Assembly (NCBI RefSeq): GCF_001422375.1
Contig: NZ_LMMU01000007.1
Span: 660,184-724,183, forward strand
Direction: 5' to 3'
Source: Methylobacterium sp. Leaf99
GTDB taxonomy: Bacteria; Pseudomonadota; Alphaproteobacteria; Rhizobiales; Beijerinckiaceae
DNA length: 64,000 bases
Part shown: one piece after another, positions 60,301 to 64,000 of the stretch
Numbering within the stretch: the first letter of the stretch is position 1
How the letters are laid out: each line of letters begins with the position of its first letter
Translations under genes and position numbers: made by a program
Notes under the pieces: model-generated
What the model saw: only the letters and a program-made list of their open reading frames with translations
What the model was told of the DNA's origin: nothing
The model's database searches: none

Positions 60301-60634
60301 CGTCCCCGGCCACGAAAGCCGGCGCCGCATCGGGCAGCTTCGGCTGCGCCGGGGCCTTCCCCGCCTTGGCTGAGTTCTCCTTGGGGGGATTTTCCTTGGG
60401 GAGATTTTCCTTGGGGAGATTTTCCTTGGGGGGATTTTCGCGCGGCGCGGTCGACGACGGCTTGCGGGGCGGGGCAGATTGGGACTTGCGGGGCGGGTCG
60501 GCGACCTCGTCCGGGGTGACGATGGAGGCGATCCAGGTCTCCACGGGAACGCCGGCCCGTCGCGCCACGTCGCGCGCCGCATCGAGGATGTCCGGATCGA
60601 AGCCGTCGAGGTCGATGGGGGCGGAGCGGGTCAT
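57311..60634 (-). CDS. podJ: Polar organelle development protein PodJ-like
   Basis: An 1107-residue polarity factor. Cytoplasmic residues about 1-760 hold a short N-terminal helical domain (MTRSAPIDLDGFDPDILDAA), an acidic/Lys-Pro spacer with PKENL repeats, coiled coils (about 140-620, for example LARMMQRLDAIDERIAGEHT), and a disordered arm with IPKPT repeats. A single helix (KPLLLGLAAIILALGALQAI, about 772-792) crosses the membrane and a periplasmic tail carries four Sel1/TPR units (about 895-1050; AQYKLGGLHEKGLGAPRDLA). This is the PodJ layout: in Caulobacter it marks the new pole. ATG 60634 follows a TTG that is unlikely to be used. Confidence 0.9.
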   Translation of the reverse strand: MTRSAPIDLDGFDPDILDAARDVARRAGVPVETWIASIVTPDEVADPPRKSQSAPPRKPSSTAPRENPPKENLPKENLPKENPPKENSAKAGKAPAQPKLPDAAPAFVAGDARPAAEPALAPVPAAPVPAMPDPMAQALARMMQRLDAIDERIAGEHTAAQAAAARTLAELERRMAELGEQITAPRPIGRRGRSAAVEVRDAVSEIRQRQRELDAHPAPAATVIGDLRSETIRLRASLDGLATGREVGALEAAMHALATGVEGSPAQADLSAVTGPLDRIRAEVDRLCGDTAREVQTRLAADLESLGARVDTVLRSGPEAFADREALDGLFRELQEIRGAIAGLAAPERIEVLTSGVAAISAEIARLRTEAGAQANVASLRPLLEEIRAGLERPAQGGLEARIDAMAAKLDALRDVSVVTEAPDSAAIIHRIDALSEKVDRVHINPVGDLIERLEGLGASLRRPVVPDGDLAAIHGMLHDLSVKVDRMGTSDTVSAEGLDALEHQVLALAARIDTRDSDPALVGLERTMGDLLAQVSALREEAPLSERAARHAMAETVGGGDLDRLQAGLADLRDQQAASEKRLQSTLTGVHTVLERLAGRFVPTETANGPLEMRAATERVLATAAIPPADAAAAMPKPAIPKPTIPKPTIPKTAINPAARGAARRADPQVERPRPDAVLGDLPLEPGTRRPGREPLRDDADPQAPVVSDGDIKTSFIAAARRAAQVAQAEANGSGTNLSERRPAAAAVGDEAPAPGPLARLRREIDRRRKPLLLGLAAIILALGALQAIGTNRPVQETAAVAVPESPQPAAVPDPVTTQALADPAVIRDEAAKPVAGKLETPKAETPKSETAKAGATRGMPQVSEMAALSADLAAIPETLAPLRQAALDGDGAAIYDLAARFSDGRGVTRDLSLSRKLYDKLAQAGYAPAQYKLGGLHEKGLGAPRDLAQAKLWYGRAADQGNARAMHNLAVIHAENPTASGKPDYATAAQWFRRAAEYGLRDSQYNLAVLYARGLGVQQDLGQSYLWFSAAGAQGDADAAKKRDDVAAKLEPKDLAAARGLVAAFKAKTPDPAHNEPPAPAIAPRTMSLLGAAPPVPVSVPPRRG
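58676..58735. repeat. Tandem repeat of four 15-bp units in podJ (IPKPT)
   Basis: CTTGGGGATCGTGGG occurs at 58676-58690 and 58691-58705, then with one and three changes at 58706-58720 and 58721-58735. On the coding strand it encodes a P-K-P-T-I repeat in the disordered arm. Confidence 0.8.
60378..60437. repeat. Tandem repeat of four 15-bp units in podJ (PKENL/P)
   Basis: Units of TCCTTGGGGAGATTT or TCCTTGGGGGGATTT lie at 60378-60392, 60393-60407, 60408-60422 and 60423-60437, encoding PKENL and PKENP units near the PodJ N-terminus. The AT-rich stretch is unusual for the locus. Confidence 0.85.
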
Positions 60635-60730
60635 CGTCAAACCTGATGGGGCGAGGTCCGGTCTCGATGCGCGGCGCCGAACCCTAGCAGACGACGGCTC
60701 GGGTCGATGTCGGATCGTCTCACCCGACCT

Positions 60731-60758
60731 TTAACTTTCTTGGTAAAGAGCTGGTTAA
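60731..60758. promoter_or_regulatory. TTAA/TTGGTAAA motifs between podJ and the acyl-CoA dehydrogenase gene
   Basis: TTAACTTTCTTGGTAAAGAG begins at 60731 and TGGTTAAT follows at 60752; TTGGTAAA (60740-60747) is the same 8-mer found twice before the giant repeat gene. The tract lies about 100 bp upstream of podJ on its coding strand and could hold CtrA-like half-sites. Confidence 0.35.
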
Positions 60759-60926
60759 TCGCGCCGAGATTCCGAGTCTCCGTCGTGCCGCCCAAGGTAT
60801 CGGGTTTCACGCCGAGGCCCCTTTTCGCTCCGCCCGAGATGGTTTAGATATGAACCATCCAGGGAGCGGCGCCGTGATCCGGGCAGGACCACGAGGGTCG
60901 CCCGGCCGTGGGAAGGACGCTGAGAA

Positions 60927-62714
60927 ATGCCGAGCTACAAGGCGCCGGTCGAGGACGTTCTGTTTCTCCTGAACGACGTGCTCGGGTTCCAACGCTACAG
61001 CAATCTCCGGGGCTTCGCCGACGCGTCGCCGGACGTGGTCGAGGCCGTGCTGACCGAGGGCGCCAAGCTCGCCGAGGAGGTGCTGGCGCCCCTCAACGCC
61101 ATCGGGGACCGCGAGGGCTGCACCCGGGCGGCCGACGGCAGCGTCGCCACGCCGAAGGGCTTCAAGGCCGGCTACGACACCTACGCCCGGGGCGGCTGGA
61201 TGGGCCTGTCGGTGCCTGAGGCGTTCGGAGGCCAGGGCCTGCCCCACACCCTCAACACGGCGATCTCCGAGTTCGTCTCGGGCGCCAACCTGGCCCTCGG
61301 CATGTATCCGGGCCTGACCCAGGGCGCCATGGCGGCGCTCCTCGTCCACGGCTCGGACGAACAGAAAGCCACCTACCTGCCGAAGATGGTGGAGGGCGCC
61401 TGGACCGGCACCATGAACCTCACCGAACCGCATTGCGGCACGGATCTCGGCCTGCTCAAGACCAGGGCGGCGCCCAACGGCGACGGCTCGTACAGCCTCA
61501 CCGGCACCAAGATCTTCATCTCGGCCGGCGAGCACGACCTCTCCGAGAACATCGTCCACCTCGTCATCGCCCGCATCGACGGGGCTCCGGCCGGCACCAA
61601 GGGCATCTCGCTGTTCGTGGTGCCGAAGTTCCTGGTGAATGCGGACGGGTCGGTGGGGGCGCGCAACGGGGTGTCCTGCGGCTCCCTCGAGCACAAGATG
61701 GGCATCCACGGCAATTCCACCTGCGTCATGAACTACGACGGCGCCACGGGCTGGCTCGTGGGCCAGGAGAATCGCGGCCTCGCCGCCATGTTCGTGATGA
61801 TGAACGAAGCCCGCCTCGCGGTGGGCGTCCAGGGCCTCGGCCAGTCCGAGGTCGCCTACCAGAACGCCGTGGCCTACGCGCGTGACCGGCTCCAGGGCCG
61901 GTCGCTCACCGGCGCCAAGGCCCCCGACAAGGTCGCCGATCCGATCATCGTCCACCCCGACGTGCGCCGCACCCTCATGGGCATCCGCGCCTTCAACGAG
62001 GCCGGACGCGCCCTGGTGCTGTGGACGGCGCTTCAGGCCGATATCGGCCACCGGTCCGAGGATGCGGCCGAGCGGCAGCGCGCCGAGGACCACATGGGTC
62101 TGATGACCCCGGTGGTGAAGGGGGTGCTCACCGACCGCGGCTTCGCCCACGCCGTCGAGGCCCAGCAGCTCTTCGGCGGCCACGGCTACATCGAGGAATG
62201 GGGCATGTCGCAGTTCGTGCGCGATGCCCGCATCGCCATGATCTACGAGGGCGCCAACGGCATCCAGGCCATGGACCTCATCGGCCGCAAGCTGCCGAAG
62301 GACGGCGGCCGCGCGATGATGGGCTTCCTCGCCGAGGTCCAGACCTTCTTGAAGGATCACGGCGAGGACGAGGGGATGAAACCCTTTGTGGCACCGCTCC
62401 AGGCCGGGCTGAACGACCTGCAGGGCGCAACGATGTGGTTCATGCAGAACGCCTTCTCGAAGCCCGACAATGCGGGCGCGGGGGCCACGGACTACATGCA
62501 CCTCCTCGGCCTCGTCGCCATGGGCTACATGTGGGCGCGCATCGCCAGGGCGGCGCTGGCCAAGCAGGCTGAGGCCGCCTCCGACCGGATGGCCGACAAG
62601 CTCGTCGTCGGCCGGTTCTACATGGAGCGGCTGCTGCCCGAGACCGCCCTGCGCCTGGTGCGGATCAAGGCCGGGTCGGAGACGACCATGGCGTTGAGCG
62701 CGGAGGCGTTTTAG
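60927..62714 (+). CDS. Acyl-CoA dehydrogenase, 3-methylmercaptopropionyl-CoA dehydrogenase (DmdC)-like
   Basis: A 595-residue flavoenzyme, longer than the usual 380 residues because of an N-terminal cap and a C-terminal domain found in DmdC/AidB-like dehydrogenases. MPSYKAPVEDVLFLLNDVLG is the family start; the middle has MNLTEPHCGTDLGLLKTRA and ALEHKMGIHG-like segments; QLFGGHGYIEEWGMSQFVRD ARIAMIYEGANGIQAMDL is the C-terminal FAD/substrate region with the catalytic Glu. It oxidises an acyl-CoA of unknown chain type. A thiolase gene follows on the same strand after 160 bp, so it likely belongs to a beta-oxidation unit. Confidence 0.93.
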   Translation: MPSYKAPVEDVLFLLNDVLGFQRYSNLRGFADASPDVVEAVLTEGAKLAEEVLAPLNAIGDREGCTRAADGSVATPKGFKAGYDTYARGGWMGLSVPEAFGGQGLPHTLNTAISEFVSGANLALGMYPGLTQGAMAALLVHGSDEQKATYLPKMVEGAWTGTMNLTEPHCGTDLGLLKTRAAPNGDGSYSLTGTKIFISAGEHDLSENIVHLVIARIDGAPAGTKGISLFVVPKFLVNADGSVGARNGVSCGSLEHKMGIHGNSTCVMNYDGATGWLVGQENRGLAAMFVMMNEARLAVGVQGLGQSEVAYQNAVAYARDRLQGRSLTGAKAPDKVADPIIVHPDVRRTLMGIRAFNEAGRALVLWTALQADIGHRSEDAAERQRAEDHMGLMTPVVKGVLTDRGFAHAVEAQQLFGGHGYIEEWGMSQFVRDARIAMIYEGANGIQAMDLIGRKLPKDGGRAMMGFLAEVQTFLKDHGEDEGMKPFVAPLQAGLNDLQGATMWFMQNAFSKPDNAGAGATDYMHLLGLVAMGYMWARIARAALAKQAEAASDRMADKLVVGRFYMERLLPETALRLVRIKAGSETTMALSAEAF

Positions 62715-62745
62715 ACCGGACGCCGCCAGGGGCCGAGCGCGCGCG

Positions 62746-62783
62746 GAGCTCCCCTCCCCCGGGGGAGCCGCGCCGGATCGGCC
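62746..62783 (+). terminator. GC-rich hairpin between acyl-CoA dehydrogenase and thiolase genes
   Basis: CGGAGCTCCCCTCCCCC pairs imperfectly with GGGGGAGCCGCG about the centre at 62761. There is no T-run, so it may attenuate rather than end transcription between the two beta-oxidation genes. Confidence 0.4.
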
Positions 62784-62874
62784 AGGCATGGGATCGTATG
62801 GACGGACCCGCACGGGGTTCGTGTCGTTCTGCCGCCCGGCCTTCCGCGAAGGCCTGGGAATCCGGAGAAGTGAA

Positions 62875-64000
62875 ATGCCCGAGGCCTACATCTACGATCA
62901 CGTCCGCACCCCGCGCGGCCGCGGCAAGCCCGACGGGTCGCTGCACGAGGTGACGGCCCTGCGCCTCGCCGAAGTGGCGCTCCGCGCCCTCAAGGACCGC
63001 AACGGCCTCGACACCAGGCGGGTCGACGACGTGATCCTCGGCTGCGTCGATCCCGTCGGCGAGGCCGGCGGCGACATCGCCCGCGCCGCCGCCCTGGTGG
63101 CCGATTACGGCACCCATGTTCCGGGCGTGCAGATCAACCGCTTCTGCGCCTCGGGTCTCGACGCGGTGAACTTCGCCGCCGCCCAGGTCATGGCCGGCCA
63201 GCACGACATGACCATCGGGGGCGGCGTCGAATCCATGAGCCGCGTCGGCCTCGGCGCCTCGGGCGGAGCCTGGCCCGTGGACCCGGCCATCGCCATCAAG
63301 TCGTGGTTCATGCCCCAAGGCGTCTCGGCCGACCTCATCGCCACGAAGTACGGGTTCTCCCGCGCCGATTGCGACGCCTACGCCGTCGAATCGCAGAAGC
63401 GCTCCGCCGCCGCCTGGGCCGAGGGCCGGTTCGGCGGTGCGGTGGTACCCGTGCGCGACATCAACGGGATCACCTTGCTCGCCACCGACGAGCACATGCG
63501 GCCCGCGACCGACATGCAGTCCCTCGGCCAGCTCAAGGCCTCGTTCGTCCAGATGGGCCAGATGGGCGGCTTCGATGCCGTCGCCATCGACGCCCACCCG
63601 GATGTCGAGGCGGTGGACCACGTCCACCATGCCGGCAACTCGTCGGGCATCGTCGACGGCGCCGCCGCCGTGCTCATCGGTTCGCGGGAGGCCGGCAGCG
63701 CCGCCGGGCTCAAGCCCCGCGCCCGCATCCGCGCCTTCGCCAACATCGGATCGGACCCGGCCCTGATGCTCACGGGCCCCGTCGACGTCACCCGCAAGGT
63801 GCTGGCGCGCTCGGGGCTCAGCCTGTCGGACATCGACCTGTTCGAGGTCAACGAGGCCTTCGCCGCCGTGGTCCTGCGCTTCCAGCAGGCGTTCGACCTC
63901 GATCCGGCCCGGGTCAACGTCTGCGGCGGCGCCATCGCCATGGGCCATCCGCTGGGCGCCACCGGGGCGATGATCCTCGGCACCGTCCTCGACGAGCTGG
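62875..64000 (+). CDS. Acetyl-CoA C-acyltransferase (thiolase), 3' end outside window
   Basis: The first 375 residues of a thiolase of about 400. MPEAYIYDHVRTPRGRGKPD starts the fold; the nucleophile Cys is in INRFCASGLDAVNFAA, the EVNEAFAAV and GGAIAMGHPLGATGAMI motifs supply Asn/His and the second-half His. CCGGAGAAG stands before the ATG. It should carry out the final thiolytic step of fatty-acid-type oxidation (FadA/AtoB-like) and pairs with the acyl-CoA dehydrogenase gene upstream. It runs off the right edge; its second catalytic Cys is not seen. Confidence 0.93.
   Translation, partial: MPEAYIYDHVRTPRGRGKPDGSLHEVTALRLAEVALRALKDRNGLDTRRVDDVILGCVDPVGEAGGDIARAAALVADYGTHVPGVQINRFCASGLDAVNFAAAQVMAGQHDMTIGGGVESMSRVGLGASGGAWPVDPAIAIKSWFMPQGVSADLIATKYGFSRADCDAYAVESQKRSAAAWAEGRFGGAVVPVRDINGITLLATDEHMRPATDMQSLGQLKASFVQMGQMGGFDAVAIDAHPDVEAVDHVHHAGNSSGIVDGAAAVLIGSREAGSAAGLKPRARIRAFANIGSDPALMLTGPVDVTRKVLARSGLSLSDIDLFEVNEAFAAVVLRFQQAFDLDPARVNVCGGAIAMGHPLGATGAMILGTVLDEL

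Noticed and set aside
1..64000. tRNA, rRNA, CRISPR, insertion sequence or prophage genes
   Set aside because: None recognised on reading either strand by eye; a tRNA could still be missed without a covariance search, but no transposase, integrase, direct-repeat array or rRNA-like block was seen.

Overview
The window is a continuous stretch of high-GC chromosome (roughly 70% by eye) from an alphaproteobacterium of the order Hyphomicrobiales, most likely Methylobacterium/Methylorubrum or a close relative. Pointers are a PodJ homologue with Sel1 repeats, a giant Agrobacterium GPR-like coiled-coil protein, a NadQ-type NAD regulator next to nadABC, small DUF1489, DUF3429, DUF3750 and DUF6460 genes common in this group, and dense ATGA/GTGA gene overlaps. 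I saw no rRNA, tRNA, CRISPR array, insertion sequence or prophage.

Layout. 1-6.5 kb: end of a GlcG/HbpS gene, a 0.5 kb spacer with a nested palindromic repeat, a peptide-type ABC importer (binding protein plus two permeases, no ATPase), an MFS carrier and small secreted proteins. 6.5-12.3 kb: RNA modification and repair (tadA, rluB-type synthase with a very long RG/GGF tail, rsmD, mutL) plus a CsbD gene with a clear terminator. 12.4-17.2 kb: envelope genes (GT61 glycosyltransferase, kdsD, an outer-membrane barrel, an AprI/Inh lipoprotein). 17.3-20.2 kb: a tightly overlapping ferredoxin, ferredoxin reductase and cytochrome P450 operon. 20.2-25.3 kb: GNAT and DUF3750 genes, a ZnuD-like TonB receptor behind an inverted repeat, and a zeta-like kinase with a small partner in lower-GC DNA. 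25.5-28.0 kb: CoxE-like vWA protein, VOC protein, 2Fe-2S ferredoxin and an HPt protein.

28.3-36.3 kb is one gene for a 2658-residue membrane-anchored repeat protein resembling the Agrobacterium growth-pole-ring protein. It is followed by DUF1489, a CheZ-family phosphatase, an MFS carrier, and a complete Mla-type lipid transport operon (MlaE with fused STAS, MlaF, MlaD, auxiliary lipoprotein). 43-51 kb holds an XRE-cupin regulator, thiD, thiE, a hexapeptide acetyltransferase, the NAD regulator and nadABC, with two matching 17-bp palindromes in front of nadA. 51-57 kb: an L,D-transpeptidase with terminator, DUF6460, an alpha/beta hydrolase, the Lhr-type helicase and PdeM phosphoesterase of the ligase-associated repair set, and DUF3429. 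57.3-60.6 kb is podJ; the window closes with an acyl-CoA dehydrogenase and a thiolase cut by the right edge.

Two themes stand out. First, genes for cell polarity and polar growth (GPR-like giant, HPt, CheZ, PodJ) lie within 33 kb, and several carry TTAA/TTGGTAAA motifs upstream that could be CtrA-type sites. Second, a nested palindromic repeat occurs once in the 111-619 spacer and once in frame inside the Lhr helicase gene, where it is translated into about 40 extra residues, much like the coding palindromic elements of Rickettsia.
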